The position numbers were made by a program, and so were the translations under genes. Below, one piece after another: positions 51,188-60,029 of a DNA stretch of 64,000 nucleotides. The stretch comes from Thiobacillus sp. Lineage in GTDB: Bacteria > Pseudomonadota > Gammaproteobacteria > Burkholderiales > Thiobacillaceae. Location of the stretch: the NCBI GenBank assembly GCA_011391285.1, contig JAABQU010000111.1, positions 1 to 64,000 of the forward strand. The letters run 5' to 3'. Position 1 is the first letter of the stretch. Each line of letters begins with the position of its first letter. The notes under the pieces are model-generated. The model was not told where the DNA came from. It did not search any database and saw nothing but the letters and a program-made list of their open reading frames with translations.

Positions 51188-52255
51188 ATGCGTCCCATCC
51201 TGGCGCGAATCTCCGTTGGCGCGATGGCGCACAACCTGCGCATGGCGCGCAGCCATGCGGGGTCGGCGCGCGTGTTTGCCGTGGTCAAGGCCAATGCCTA
51301 CGGTCACGGGCTGTCGCGTGCGCGACGCGCACTGGCGGCCGCGGACGGCTTTGCCGTGCTGACACTGGAAGAGGCCGCCAACCTGCGGCAGATGGGCGTG
51401 GATCAGCCCATCCTGCTGCTTGAAGGGATCTTCGGCGCCGACGAAATCGCCGCCTGCGCCGAACTGGATCTGTGGCCGGTGCTGCACCATCCAGCGCACC
51501 TTGATTGGTTTGAGCAGCGCCCTCCCCCACGCCCGTTGCAGATATTCCTAAAGTTCGACAGCGGGATGCACCGGCTGGGCTTTCCGCTGGCCGAGCATGC
51601 CGCGGTCGTTGAGCGGGTGAAAAGCCTGCCGAGCGTGGCCGGCATTACGCTCATGACCCACTTTGCGCAGGCAGACGAGGCGGTTGGAGTGGACTGGCAG
51701 TTGCAGCCATTTCTGCGCGAGATGGCTGATTACGGTCTGCCGTGGAGCAGCGCCAATTCGGCGGCGCTGCTGCGCTACCCGGATACCTCAGGGGCCTGGG
51801 TGCGGCCAGGGCTGATGCTGTATGGCGCCTCGCCATTTGTCGACCAGTCAGCTGAACAATTGGGACTGCGCCCGGTGATGACCCTGCAGTCGGAACTCAT
51901 CAGCGTGCAGACCCTGCAGCCGGGCGAGGGTGTGGGCTACGGCCAACTGTTCCGGGCCGACCGCGCGATGCGGGTTGGGGTCGTCGCGTGCGGTTATGCG
52001 GATGGCTACCCGCGCCACGCACTGACAGGCACTCCGGTCCTGGTCAACGGCCACCCCAGTCGAACCCTGGGACGGGTGTCGATGGACATGCTGTGCGTGG
52101 ATCTGAGCGCGTGCGATGACGCAGGCGTCGGCAGTCCGGTGGTGCTGTGGGGGGAGGGGCTGCCGGTGGACGCGGTGGCCGCAGCCGCCGGTACCAGCAG
52201 TTATGAACTGCTGTGCGCGCTCGCGGCACGGGTGCCGGTGGTCGAGACCGACTGA
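51188..52255 (+). CDS. alr: Alanine racemase
   Basis: A 355-residue PLP enzyme making D-alanine for peptidoglycan. VFAVVKANAYGHGLSRARRAL near 29-49 has the PLP lysine, and GEGVGYGQLFRADRAMRVGVVACGYADGYPR-type sequence near 242-272 has the catalytic tyrosine. LGRVSMDMLCVDL follows near 292-304. Nine bases after dnaB, a common pairing. A long terminator follows. Confidence 0.96.
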   Translation: MRPILARISVGAMAHNLRMARSHAGSARVFAVVKANAYGHGLSRARRALAAADGFAVLTLEEAANLRQMGVDQPILLLEGIFGADEIAACAELDLWPVLHHPAHLDWFEQRPPPRPLQIFLKFDSGMHRLGFPLAEHAAVVERVKSLPSVAGITLMTHFAQADEAVGVDWQLQPFLREMADYGLPWSSANSAALLRYPDTSGAWVRPGLMLYGASPFVDQSAEQLGLRPVMTLQSELISVQTLQPGEGVGYGQLFRADRAMRVGVVACGYADGYPRHALTGTPVLVNGHPSRTLGRVSMDMLCVDLSACDDAGVGSPVVLWGEGLPVDAVAAAAGTSSYELLCALAARVPVVETD

Positions 52256-52267
52256 AGCGTGTTTCTT

Positions 52268-52309
52268 CGCCATAAGAAAAACGGGGCATGCCCCGCTTTT
52301 CTTATGGCG
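52268..52309. terminator. Bidirectional terminator between alr and DUF4936
   Basis: A 42-bp inverted repeat: 13-bp arms CGCCATAAGAAAA / TTTTCTTATGGCG around an inner CGGGGC-AT-GCCCCG, with one A/C mismatch. It provides T-runs on both strands. Its right arm contains the stop codon of the DUF4936 gene. Confidence 0.92.
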
Positions 52310-52589
52310 TTGGATCCGGCGCGCGAAAGCACTCCAGATGGCGTTCACCCCGGGTGAATGTCGAACAGTCAAACGTCTGGGCCGCCGTGTCCAGTGCCGT
52401 GGCAAATGCGACAAAGTCAGCAATGCCTTCGTAAACTTCCATCCATGTTGTTGTTTCGTCACAGCGGCTCAGCCGCCGCGGCGGCGCGTCGCAATGCAAT
52501 GCCATCGCGCCCAGCAGCGCATCGATCCGGGCGGCGGCCAGCGCCATCTTCTCGGAATCGATGCGGTAGTAGACGTAGGCGGACGTCAC
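52302..52589 (-). CDS. DUF4936 family protein
   Basis: A 95-residue protein starting TSAYVYYRIDSEKMALAAARI, the DUF4936 pattern of betaproteobacteria. A central LSRCDETTTWMEVYEGIADF follows, in which WMEVYEG is typical. It starts at GTG directly after the ygfZ stop codon (TAG-GTG), so it depends on ygfZ translation. The stop lies inside the terminator repeat. Function unknown. Confidence 0.88.
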   Translation of the reverse strand: MTSAYVYYRIDSEKMALAAARIDALLGAMALHCDAPPRRLSRCDETTTWMEVYEGIADFVAFATALDTAAQTFDCSTFTRGERHLECFRAPDPTP

Positions 52590-53630
52590 CTATTCGGGCA
52601 GCGCGTAGGGCAGGGGCTTCAGATGCAGTGCGGCGCCGTCGGCCGCTTTCAGGTGCAGGGTTTGCGTGTTCGCGCTTTCGACCTGCGCCACCACCAGCAC
52701 ATCGAAGCCGCCGGCCGGCGCCGGGGCGGCGTTGACCACGGTGCCGGTGGCCTGGCCCTCGATGTCGGCGCTGTACAGGCTGTCGCCCGGGGCCGCCTCG
52801 GCGTCGACATGCGCCAGGAACATGCGGCGCTTGAGCTTGCCCAGGTACTGGCTGCGGGCGACGATTTCCTGGCCGGGATAGCAGCCTTTCTCGAAGCTGA
52901 CGCCACCGATGACTTCGTAATTGACCATCTGCGGCACGAATTGCTCCTGGGTGGCGGCGACGATCATCGGAATGCCCGAGTTGAGCCGCAGCCAGTCCCA
53001 CACCGGGGCGCCAACCGGGGTGGCCGACTGGCGCAGTAACTGCCACACGGCGGTGGCCCGCTCGGGGACGATCGACAGCACGAACTTGTCGTCGCCGACG
53101 CGGATCACCTGGCCGGACTCGCAGGCTGCCGAGCGCATCGCGGCGTCCGGCACGGTACCCATCGCAGCGCTGACTGCTGCTTGGGCTTGCTTGCCTGCAA
53201 CGACCAGTCGCACGGATTCGTCGCTGGCGTCGCGTCCCTGCACCTTAGCGCGCAGGATGAACATGGACAGGCGTTTGAGCACGCCGGGCAGGATGTCGCC
53301 CGAAAGCTGCAGGCAATAATCCTCGCCCTGCCGCCACAGCAGGAAATTGCCGAGCAGGCGTCCCTTCGGGCTGCAGTAGCCGTTCCACTGCGCGGCGCTG
53401 GCGTGCAGGCTGCGCATGTCGTTGGTCAGCTGGCCCTGCAGGAAGGTCGCGGCCTCCTCCCCACGGAAGGCGATGACGCCGAGTTGCGACAGATCCGCCA
53501 CAATGGTGCCGTGCGCAGCCGCTGCGCGCTCGGCGGCAGGGTCGCCATAATTCAGCACGGTTGTTTGGTCGATCACCGCGCCTTGCGTTTGCAGAAAAGT
53601 TTTCCAGGATTCGATCACGATGCGGTCCAC
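52590..53630 (-). CDS. ygfZ: Folate-binding iron-sulfur protein YgfZ
   Basis: A 346-residue tetrahydrofolate-binding protein related to GcvT, needed for some iron-sulfur enzymes. GVIAFRGEEAATFLQGQLTND near 51-71 starts the folate-binding half, and the signature KGCYPGQEIVARSQYLGKLKRR near 244-265 has the conserved Cys. The start at 53630 overlaps the divergent ygfX region, where ATG choice is uncertain. Operon with DUF4936. Confidence 0.94.
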   Translation of the reverse strand: MDRIVIESWKTFLQTQGAVIDQTTVLNYGDPAAERAAAAHGTIVADLSQLGVIAFRGEEAATFLQGQLTNDMRSLHASAAQWNGYCSPKGRLLGNFLLWRQGEDYCLQLSGDILPGVLKRLSMFILRAKVQGRDASDESVRLVVAGKQAQAAVSAAMGTVPDAAMRSAACESGQVIRVGDDKFVLSIVPERATAVWQLLRQSATPVGAPVWDWLRLNSGIPMIVAATQEQFVPQMVNYEVIGGVSFEKGCYPGQEIVARSQYLGKLKRRMFLAHVDAEAAPGDSLYSADIEGQATGTVVNAAPAPAGGFDVLVVAQVESANTQTLHLKAADGAALHLKPLPYALPE

Positions 53631-53670
53631 TCAAAAGGGAATGTCATTAAGGCCAAAAGTGTACACGCTG

Positions 53671-54099
53671 ATGCGCGAGATTGAGCTCAAACCCTCACGC
53701 CGGCTGGGGCTGTTGCTGCTGGGCATGGCGGCATTGGCGCTGCTTGCCGTCGGGCTGGCCGCCCTGCCGGTACCGGTGCGGCTGACGCTGGGTGGCATCG
53801 TGATCGGTCTGGTTGTCTGGGGCGCGCGGCGGGCGCGACCGGGGGCAAGGCTGCGGGTTGCTGCAGGCGGCCGGCTGCAATGCCTGGATGACGCATTGGA
53901 ATGGCACGATGTCGAGGTGCTGGGCGACAGCTTCGTGTCGACCGGCTTGATCGTGTTGCGCTATCGAATGGCAGGAAAGGTGCGAACCCTGACGCTGCTG
54001 CCCGACAGCGCAGAAGCTGACGCGTTGCGGCGGCTCAGGGTGTCGCTTCGGTGGGCAACCCGCACACGCTCGGACACAGCGTTCCCGGGCGCGGGTTGA
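53671..54099 (+). CDS. YgfX-like membrane protein (CptA family)
   Basis: A 142-residue protein. REIELKPSRRLGLLLLGMAALALLAVGL starts with the short cytoplasmic strand of YgfX, then two membrane helices (about 14-32 and 36-52). A cytoplasmic C-terminus follows with WHDVEVLGDSFVSTGLIVLRY. Divergent from ygfZ as in other proteobacteria; sdhE is not here. Start uncertain (53620, 53641 or 53671). The last 65 bp overlap nadB antisense. Confidence 0.75.
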   Translation: MREIELKPSRRLGLLLLGMAALALLAVGLAALPVPVRLTLGGIVIGLVVWGARRARPGARLRVAAGGRLQCLDDALEWHDVEVLGDSFVSTGLIVLRYRMAGKVRTLTLLPDSAEADALRRLRVSLRWATRTRSDTAFPGAG

Positions 54100-55660
54100 G
54101 CACGGTATTGCCGGCGATAGGCAGTGTTTCAGGGTAGTCGCGGCTGTAGTGCAGGCCGCGGCTTTCCTGACGCAGTTGGGCCGAGCGGATGATGAGGTCG
54201 GCGCTTTGCACCAGATTGCGCAGCTCGATCAGGTCGTTGCTGACGCGGAAATTGCGGTAGAACTCGTCGATTTCGGATCGCAGCAGGCGGATGCGGTGGG
54301 TCGCGCGCGTCAGCCGCTTGTTGGTCCGCACGATGCCGACGTAGTCCCACATGAAGCGGCGCAGTTCATCCCAGTTGTGCGAGATCACCACCTCCTCGTC
54401 GGGGTCGGTGACGCGCGACGCGTCCCACAGCGGCAGGTCGAGCGCGGGGGCGGGTGGCGTGGCTAGAATGTCTGCGGCGGCGGCATGGCCGAACACCAGG
54501 CATTCCAGCAGCGAATTCGATGCCAGCCGGTTGGCGCCGTGCAGGCCGGTGAAGGTGACTTCGCCCACCGCATGCAGGTTGCACAGGTCGGTGCGCGCGT
54601 TCATGTCGGTGACCACGCCGCCGCAGGTGTAGTGCGCGGCAGGCACCACCGGGATCGGCTGCTTCGTGATGTCGATGCCGAGTTCAAGGCAGCGGCGGTG
54701 GATGGTGGGGAAGTGCTCGCGCACGAAATCGGCCGGCTTGTGGCTGATGTCGAGGTAGACGCAGTCGATGCCGCGTTTCTTGATCTCGAAGTCGATCGCG
54801 CGGGCCACCACGTCCCGCGGCGCGAGTTCGGCGCGCTCGTCGTGCAGGTGCATGAAGCGGCTGCCGTCCGGCAGCAGCAAATGCCCCCCTTCGCCGCGCA
54901 CGGCCTCGCTGATGAGGAAGGACTTGGCGTGCGGATGGAACAGGCAGGTCGGGTGGAACTGCACGAATTCCAGGTTGGCGACCCGGCACCCGGCCCGCCA
55001 CGCCATCGCAATGCCATCGCCGGTCGCCGTATCGGGGTTGGTGGTGTAGAGGTAGACCTTGCCGGCACCGCCGGTCGCCAGCACGGTGTGGCCGGCCGCA
55101 AAGGTTTCGACCTCGCCGGTGCCCTTGTTCAGGGCGTAGGCGCCGTGGATCTGCCGTTCCTGGCCGCCCGCGCGCTTGCCCGTGATGAGGTCGATGGCGA
55201 CGTGCTGCTCGAACGTGTCGATATTGGGATGCGCGCGTACGCGTTCGAGCAGGCTGGTTTGCACCGCATGGCCGGTGGCGTCGGCAGCATGTACGACGCG
55301 GCGCCGGGAATGGCCGCCTTCGCGAGCGAGATGCAGCGCGCCGGGTGCCTGCGGGTCGGGCGTAAAGGTGACGCCGTTCTGGGTCAGCCAGGTGATCATG
55401 TCGCTCGCCTGGCCGGCGACCATGCGCGTGACCGCCTCGTCGCACAGTCCGCCGCCGGCGATCAGGGTGTCGCGGACGTGGGCCTCGATCGAGTCATGGC
55501 TGTCCAGCGCGGCGGCGATGCCGCCTTGCGCCCAGTCGCTGGCGCCGTCGGTCATCAGGCGCTTGGTGACGATCGCAATGCGGCGCTGGTCGGCCAGTTT
55601 GAGCGCGGTGGTCAGCGCGGCGAGGCCGCTGCCGAGGATCAGAACGTCGTATCTATGCAT
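54035..55660 (-). CDS. nadB: L-aspartate oxidase
   Basis: A 541-residue FAD enzyme making iminoaspartate for NAD synthesis. The dinucleotide loop VLILGSGLAALTTALKLAD lies at 7-25, TDGASDWAQGGIAAALDSHDS near 37-57 and GGAGKVYLYTTNPDTATGDG near 194-213. GEVTFTGLHGANRLASNSLLE near 367-387 contains the Arg-containing substrate/FAD motif. The C-terminal helical domain has LRNLVQSADLIIRSA. Divergent from rpoE, a standard betaproteobacterial arrangement. Confidence 0.96.
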   Translation of the reverse strand: MHRYDVLILGSGLAALTTALKLADQRRIAIVTKRLMTDGASDWAQGGIAAALDSHDSIEAHVRDTLIAGGGLCDEAVTRMVAGQASDMITWLTQNGVTFTPDPQAPGALHLAREGGHSRRRVVHAADATGHAVQTSLLERVRAHPNIDTFEQHVAIDLITGKRAGGQERQIHGAYALNKGTGEVETFAAGHTVLATGGAGKVYLYTTNPDTATGDGIAMAWRAGCRVANLEFVQFHPTCLFHPHAKSFLISEAVRGEGGHLLLPDGSRFMHLHDERAELAPRDVVARAIDFEIKKRGIDCVYLDISHKPADFVREHFPTIHRRCLELGIDITKQPIPVVPAAHYTCGGVVTDMNARTDLCNLHAVGEVTFTGLHGANRLASNSLLECLVFGHAAAADILATPPAPALDLPLWDASRVTDPDEEVVISHNWDELRRFMWDYVGIVRTNKRLTRATHRIRLLRSEIDEFYRNFRVSNDLIELRNLVQSADLIIRSAQLRQESRGLHYSRDYPETLPIAGNTVLNPRPGTLCPSVCGLPTEATP

Positions 55661-55715
55661 GGTGTCGCGGGATGATAGCAGGCTTGGGGCATGCCCGAAT
55701 AACCCTGCTCTGGAT

Positions 55716-55770
55716 GAACTTTTTTACCCATGGCGGCTCACATACGCTGAGAGATGCGGTCACGTATACT
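55716..55770 (+). promoter_or_regulatory. Sigma-E promoter and housekeeping -10 ahead of rpoE
   Basis: GAACTT (55716-55721) with 16 bases to TCACA (55738-55742) fits the sigma-E consensus (GAACTT-N16-TC), giving a start near 55748 and autoregulation of rpoE. A TATACT (55765-55770) lies 32 bp ahead of the rpoE ATG, a likely sigma-70 -10 with a weak -35. Confidence 0.6.
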
Positions 55771-55801
55771 TTCAACATAAACAAAAATGCAGCAGGGAGA
55801 T

Positions 55802-56398
55802 ATGTCGGACCGCGAATTGGATCAGGTGTTGGTCGAACGCGCCCAGCAGGGCGACAAGCGCGCTTTCGAGCTATTGGTGATCAAATATCACCGCAAGCTC
55901 GGGCGGCTGCTGTCGCGCATGGTGCGTGACGCCGCGGAAGTCGAGGACATCACGCAGGAAGCCTTTATCAAGGCCTATCGTGCGTTGCCCGGTTTCCGCG
56001 GCGAGAGTGCCTTCTACACCTGGCTGTATCGCATCGCCGTCAACACCGCCAAGAACTATCTGGTGGCGCACAAGCGGCAGCCGGTGTCGAGCGATGTGCA
56101 GGCAGAAGATGCGGAGAATTACGAGGAGGGCGACCTGTTGCGCGATATCGCGACGCCGGATGCGGAACTCCAGAGCAAGCAGATCGCCAAAGCAGTCAAC
56201 GAGGCAGTCGATGCCCTGCCAGAGGAATTGAGGACAGCCATCACGTTGCGCGAAATCGAAGGCATGAGCTACGAGGAAATCGCGCAAATGATGGAGTGCC
56301 CGATCGGCACCGTGCGCTCAAGAATTTTCCGGGCGCGTGAGGCCATTGCGGAAAAGATACGCCCGATGCTGGGCACCAGTCAGGATAAAAGGTGGTAA
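55802..56398 (+). CDS. rpoE: RNA polymerase sigma factor RpoE (AlgU)
   Basis: A 198-residue ECF sigma factor for envelope stress. [20 protein letters not shown] starts region 2. [21 protein letters not shown] near 49-69 is the core-binding 2.1-2.2 block, and [20 protein letters not shown] near 79-98 the -10-recognising part. Region 4 has [27 protein letters not shown] near 154-180. Typical MSDRELDQ start; an in-frame ATG at 55787 is less likely. First of the rpoE-rseABC-mucD operon. Confidence 0.96.
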   Translation: MSDRELDQVLVERAQQGDKRAFELLVIKYHRKLGRLLSRMVRDAAEVEDITQEAFIKAYRALPGFRGESAFYTWLYRIAVNTAKNYLVAHKRQPVSSDVQAEDAENYEEGDLLRDIATPDAELQSKQIAKAVNEAVDALPEELRTAITLREIEGMSYEEIAQMMECPIGTVRSRIFRAREAIAEKIRPMLGTSQDKRW

Positions 56399-56400
56399 CC

Positions 56401-56937
56401 ATGTCAGCTCTTCGCAAACCCGATACGCGCCCCCAGGCGCAAGAGACCGATCCTGTCCTGCAGCAGTTGTCAGCTGCGCTCGACGGCGAAACGGCACGCG
56501 CCGAAACCGAGGCCTGCGTCGCCGCCCTGAAGCGCGACGACGGCCTGCGACGAAACTGGTCTGAATTCCATCTCATCGGCGACCTCATGCGCGGCGTGGC
56601 GCCGGCATCGGACGATTTCATGGCCCGCTTCTCGGCACAACTCGCGATCGAGCCGACCGTGCTGGCGCCGCGCCGCAGCATATGGCCGCAACGGGTGGCG
56701 GTGGCGTCCTTTGCCTCGCTTGCAGTATGGGGCGTGATCTCGATTACCGGCTGGATGGCGGAGGTGCCTCCCAGCCCTTCGATGGCTGTCGCGCCCGGCT
56801 TTCAGCAGGCCGCGCTGGATATAGAACACGCTGCCGATGACAGCCACTTGGCACCGTATCGGGTGGCGCATCAGGAGTTTGCGCCGATGGCGGTTGCGTC
56901 ACCCTACCAACGTGCGGTCATGGTGGAGGCGCGCTGA
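56401..56937 (+). CDS. rseA: Anti-sigma-E factor RseA (MucA)
   Basis: A 178-residue membrane anti-sigma factor. The N-terminal cytoplasmic domain ([15 protein letters not shown] near 21-35; [14 protein letters not shown] near 57-70) binds RpoE. One membrane helix (about 104-122, [18 protein letters not shown]) leads to a periplasmic tail, cleaved in stress by DegS/RseP-type proteases. AAGGTGG precedes the ATG at 56401. Overlaps rseB by one base. Confidence 0.9.
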   Translation: MSALRKPDTRPQAQETDPVLQQLSAALDGETARAETEACVAALKRDDGLRRNWSEFHLIGDLMRGVAPASDDFMARFSAQLAIEPTVLAPRRSIWPQRVAVASFASLAVWGVISITGWMAEVPPSPSMAVAPGFQQAALDIEHAADDSHLAPYRVAHQEFAPMAVASPYQRAVMVEAR

Positions 56938-57893
56938 TGCAGGCGGCCTTGGTCTGGCGGCGGGGTTGGCTTTTCGCGGGGTTGGCCGGGTTGCTGGCCT
57001 TGTCCGGTGCGGCGCGTGCCGATGCAGGGCTGGATTGGCTCAACCGTGCCGCCGCCGCAGCCAAGAAGCAGAACTACAGCGGCGTCTATGTGTATCACCA
57101 GGGTGAGCACGTCGAAGTGCTGCGGGTGCTGCACCGCATCGATGCCAGCGGCGAGCAGGAAAAGGTCGAGGTGCTGGACGGTGCGCAGCGCCAGTTTCTG
57201 CGCATCAACAACGATGTGTATTGCCACATGCAGGATGGCAAGAATGTGCGCCTGGAGCGCAATACGCCACGCCGTTTCTTCCCGGCCCTGCTGCCGGCCG
57301 AGCCGGCCAGCCTGCTCGATTACTACGAAGTGAAACTTGGCGGCACCGAGCGCGTGGCGGGGCGACCCTGCCAGATCGTGACGCTGGAGCCGCGCGACGG
57401 CTATCGCTACGCCTATAACCTGTGGCTGGACAAGCAGACCGGGTTGCCGCTGAAGTCGCGCATCGTCAACAGCCATGGCGGCGTGGTGTCCATGTTCGTG
57501 TTCTCCGAAATACAGATCGGCAAGGCGCCCGATATACAGCTGTTTCGCAATGACCTGAAGGGCAAACGCATTCATAACGCCAGCCTCGACACGCCGGACG
57601 ACATTGACTGGAGTGTGACACCTCCACCGGGTTTTGAGCAGGTGCAGAAAGCCGTGCGCCCACTGCCGGGCAAAAAGATGCCGGTGACCCACCTGATTTT
57701 CTCGGATGGCCTCTCCGTACTGTCCTTGTTCGTCGAGCCTGTCGATCCTGGGGTACAACGCCTGCGCGGTTTGTCGGCCGAAGGCGCGATCGGTGCCTAT
57801 GCGCGCGAGGTCGACGGCTACACCGTCACGACCATGGGCGAAGTGCCGAGCCAGGCATTGATCGAAACCGGCAATTCTGCGCAAAGAAAGTAG
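56937..57893 (+). CDS. rseB: RseB (MucB), sigma-E pathway regulator
   Basis: A 318-residue periplasmic protein with signal peptide (about 1-29, ending ARADA). The LolA-like lipid-sensing domain (about 30-200) begins WLNRAAAAAKKQNYSGVYVY, and a C-terminal domain (about 215-315) contains THLIFSDGLSVLSLFVEP. It protects RseA from cleavage until mislocalised LPS or lipoprotein is bound. Starts within the rseA stop codon (TGATG). Confidence 0.94.
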   Translation: MQAALVWRRGWLFAGLAGLLALSGAARADAGLDWLNRAAAAAKKQNYSGVYVYHQGEHVEVLRVLHRIDASGEQEKVEVLDGAQRQFLRINNDVYCHMQDGKNVRLERNTPRRFFPALLPAEPASLLDYYEVKLGGTERVAGRPCQIVTLEPRDGYRYAYNLWLDKQTGLPLKSRIVNSHGGVVSMFVFSEIQIGKAPDIQLFRNDLKGKRIHNASLDTPDDIDWSVTPPPGFEQVQKAVRPLPGKKMPVTHLIFSDGLSVLSLFVEPVDPGVQRLRGLSAEGAIGAYAREVDGYTVTTMGEVPSQALIETGNSAQRK

Positions 57894-57901
57894 GCCTGCC
57901 C

Positions 57902-58342
57902 ATGCTGGAGCAAACCGTCGAGGTCATCAAAACCGCGCCGGATGGAATCTGGGTGCGGGCGGTCGAACCCTCGGGCTGCGGCACCTGTGGCGGCCAGGGC
58001 TGTTCGTCCCGCCGCATTGCCGAACTTTTCCAGCGCAAACCCCGTCTTTTTCTGGTCGATTGCGACTTGTCGCTCGCGCCGGGCGACCGCGCCATAGTCG
58101 GCATTGCCGACGGCAGCGTGCTGAAGAGCGCATTGCGTGCCTATGGCATGCCATTGGTTCTGATGCTGGCGGGCGCACTGCTGGCACAGGCAGTGCAGTC
58201 GGGCGACGGGCCTGCGCTGATCGGCATGCTGCTGGGTGGCATGGTGGGTTGGCTGGCCGGGCGAGGCGGACGGACGGTGCGCCCGGTCGTGCTCAGGCGT
58301 GACAACCCAACCCCGTTACATCTGATGAAAGGACAAGCATGA
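57902..58342 (+). CDS. rseC: RseC/MucC family membrane protein
   Basis: A 146-residue protein with two membrane helices (about 79-97 and 99-117). The N-terminal Cys cluster CGTCGGQGCSS near 26-36 is the RseC hallmark, thought to bind a metal or cluster and to link to SoxR reduction in E. coli. The cytoplasmic tail is basic. Follows rseB by 8 bp and overlaps mucD by 4. Confidence 0.92.
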   Translation: MLEQTVEVIKTAPDGIWVRAVEPSGCGTCGGQGCSSRRIAELFQRKPRLFLVDCDLSLAPGDRAIVGIADGSVLKSALRAYGMPLVLMLAGALLAQAVQSGDGPALIGMLLGGMVGWLAGRGGRTVRPVVLRRDNPTPLHLMKGQA

Positions 58343-59727
58343 TGAGAAAGGCTCTGGCGGCAACAGCGCTGGTGTTTGCCTTGTCAACCCCGGCCTCGGC
58401 AAGGGAGGTGATGGATGTCGCCGACCTGGTCGAGACACACGGTCCTGCGGTGGTCAACATCAGCACCACCAAAATGGTGAAGCGCGGCGTCGAGGGCTTG
58501 CCCTTCGCCATGCCCAATGAAGAGGACATGCAGGAGTTCTTCCGCCGCTTTTTCCCGGGCATGCCCGGTGGGCCCGGGTCGATGCAGGAGTTTCCCGCGC
58601 GGGGCGCCGGCTCCGGTTTCATTGTCAGCAGCGACGGCTACATTCTCACCAACGCGCATGTGGTGCGCGATGCAGACGAGGTCGAGGTCAAGCTGATCGA
58701 CAAGCGGAAATTCATGGCCAAGGTGATCGGTGCCGACGATCGCACCGATGTCGCGGTGATCAAGATCACCGCCAGCAGCCTGCCCGCAGTCAAACTGGGC
58801 GACCCCTCCAAACTGCGTGTCGGCGAAGCGGTGGCGGCGATAGGCTCGCCGTTCGGCTTCGAAAACTCGGTGACCGCGGGCATCGTCTCCGCCAAGGGGC
58901 GTTCGCTGCCGTCTGAAAGCTACGTGCCCTATATCCAGACCGATGTGCCGATCAATCCCGGCAACTCGGGCGGGCCGCTGTTCAACATGAAGGGCGAAGT
59001 GGTCGGCATCAATTCGCAGATCTACAGCCGCAGCGGCGGCTATCAAGGCGTGTCGTTCGCGATTCCGATCGATATCGCGATGGAGGTTGCCGACCAGTTG
59101 AAGCTTGGGGGAAAGGTTTCGCGCGGCTGGCTGGGCGTGGTGATCCAGGAAGTCACGGCTGATCTTGCCGAGTCGTTCGGGCTGGATCGCCCGCGCGGCG
59201 CCCTGATTGCCCAAGTGCAGCCGGAGGGCCCGGCGGCCAAAGCCGGCCTGCAGGCTGCCGACGTGATCCTGGCATTCGACGGCAAACCGGTGGAGAACTC
59301 AGGAGATCTGCCGCGCATGGTCGGCATGGCCAAGCCAGGGGCGAAAATTCCGCTGCAGGTGTGGCGCCGCGGCAAGGCGCAGACGGTGGTGGTGGAACTG
59401 GGTGAACTGCCGGGTGAGGACGCGCTCGCCGGAAAAAGCGGCAAGACATATTCGCGGGGCGGACTGGCCCTGTCCGAGCTAACGGCTGACCAGCGGCGCG
59501 AGCTCAGGATCGACCACGGCCTGCTGGTGGAGGAAGTCACCGGTGATGCCGCGCGCGCGGGCATCCGCGTCGGCGATGTCATCCTGGCGGTGAACAACAG
59601 CAAGGTCGGCACCGTCGAGGCGTTCCGCAAGGCGATTGCCGCGGTTCCCAGGGGCAAGAGCGCGGCCATCCTGGTTCGGCGAGGCGAGGGTTCGCTTTAT
59701 ATCCCGCTGAAGATTTCGGGTGAGTAA
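58339..59727 (+). CDS. mucD: Periplasmic serine protease MucD (DegP-type)
   Basis: A 462-residue HtrA protease with signal peptide (about 1-22, ending ASARE). The triad is clear: His in TNAHVVRDADE near 107-117, Asp in DRTDVAVIKI near 134-143, Ser in NPGNSGGPLF near 210-219. Two PDZ domains follow (about 255-345 and 365-455). It degrades misfolded envelope proteins under sigma-E control. Overlaps rseC (ATGATGA) and the glutaredoxin gene (8 bp). Confidence 0.96.
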   Translation: MMRKALAATALVFALSTPASAREVMDVADLVETHGPAVVNISTTKMVKRGVEGLPFAMPNEEDMQEFFRRFFPGMPGGPGSMQEFPARGAGSGFIVSSDGYILTNAHVVRDADEVEVKLIDKRKFMAKVIGADDRTDVAVIKITASSLPAVKLGDPSKLRVGEAVAAIGSPFGFENSVTAGIVSAKGRSLPSESYVPYIQTDVPINPGNSGGPLFNMKGEVVGINSQIYSRSGGYQGVSFAIPIDIAMEVADQLKLGGKVSRGWLGVVIQEVTADLAESFGLDRPRGALIAQVQPEGPAAKAGLQAADVILAFDGKPVENSGDLPRMVGMAKPGAKIPLQVWRRGKAQTVVVELGELPGEDALAGKSGKTYSRGGLALSELTADQRRELRIDHGLLVEEVTGDAARAGIRVGDVILAVNNSKVGTVEAFRKAIAAVPRGKSAAILVRRGEGSLYIPLKISGE

Positions 59728-59965
59728 GGCTCTCACTCTGTACACCCGGGCGGGCTGCCCGCTGTGCGAGGAGATGGCGGCACACGTGCGCACTCTGATT
59801 GCAGGAAGCGGCCATAGCCTGGAGTCGGTGGACGTGGATGGCGACCCCGTACTCAAGGTGCGCTATGGCTGGGATGTGCCGCTGCTGTTCGATGGCGATA
59901 CCGAGATCTGCCGCCATCAGCTGAATCTGCCGGCACTTCAGGAATGGCTGCGCCTTAATCCCTGA
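59720..59965 (+). CDS. Glutaredoxin-family protein (DUF836)
   Basis: An 81-residue small thioredoxin-fold protein. LTLYTRAGCPLCEEMAAHV near 5-23 has the CPLC site, and GWDVPLLFDGDTEICRHQL near 50-68 holds the cis-Pro and a Glu in place of the usual Asp pair. Starts at GTG 59720 inside mucD. DUF836 proteins often precede lepA; their partner is unknown. The leader of lepA follows. Confidence 0.9.
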   Translation: MSKALTLYTRAGCPLCEEMAAHVRTLIAGSGHSLESVDVDGDPVLKVRYGWDVPLLFDGDTEICRHQLNLPALQEWLRLNP

Positions 59966-60002
59966 AATCCGTTAAAATTCGGCTAGTTATCTCATCCCTG
60001 AC

Positions 60003-60022
60003 CGGGCACGGAAGCGTGCCCG
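60003..60022 (+). terminator. Terminator-like hairpin touching the lepA start
   Basis: CGGGCACG-GAAG-CGTGCCCG, an 8-bp stem with a GNRA-like tetraloop, is followed by TTTTGTT and then the lepA GTG at 60030. It could end the sigma-E transcript or hide the lepA ribosome site. A possible -10 (TAAAAT) lies just before. Confidence 0.65.
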
Positions 60023-60029
60023 TTTTGTT

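Noticed and set aside
49745..51499. A 584-codon open frame antisense to dnaB
   Set aside because: It is low-complexity His/Gln/Arg sequence opposite an intact helicase.
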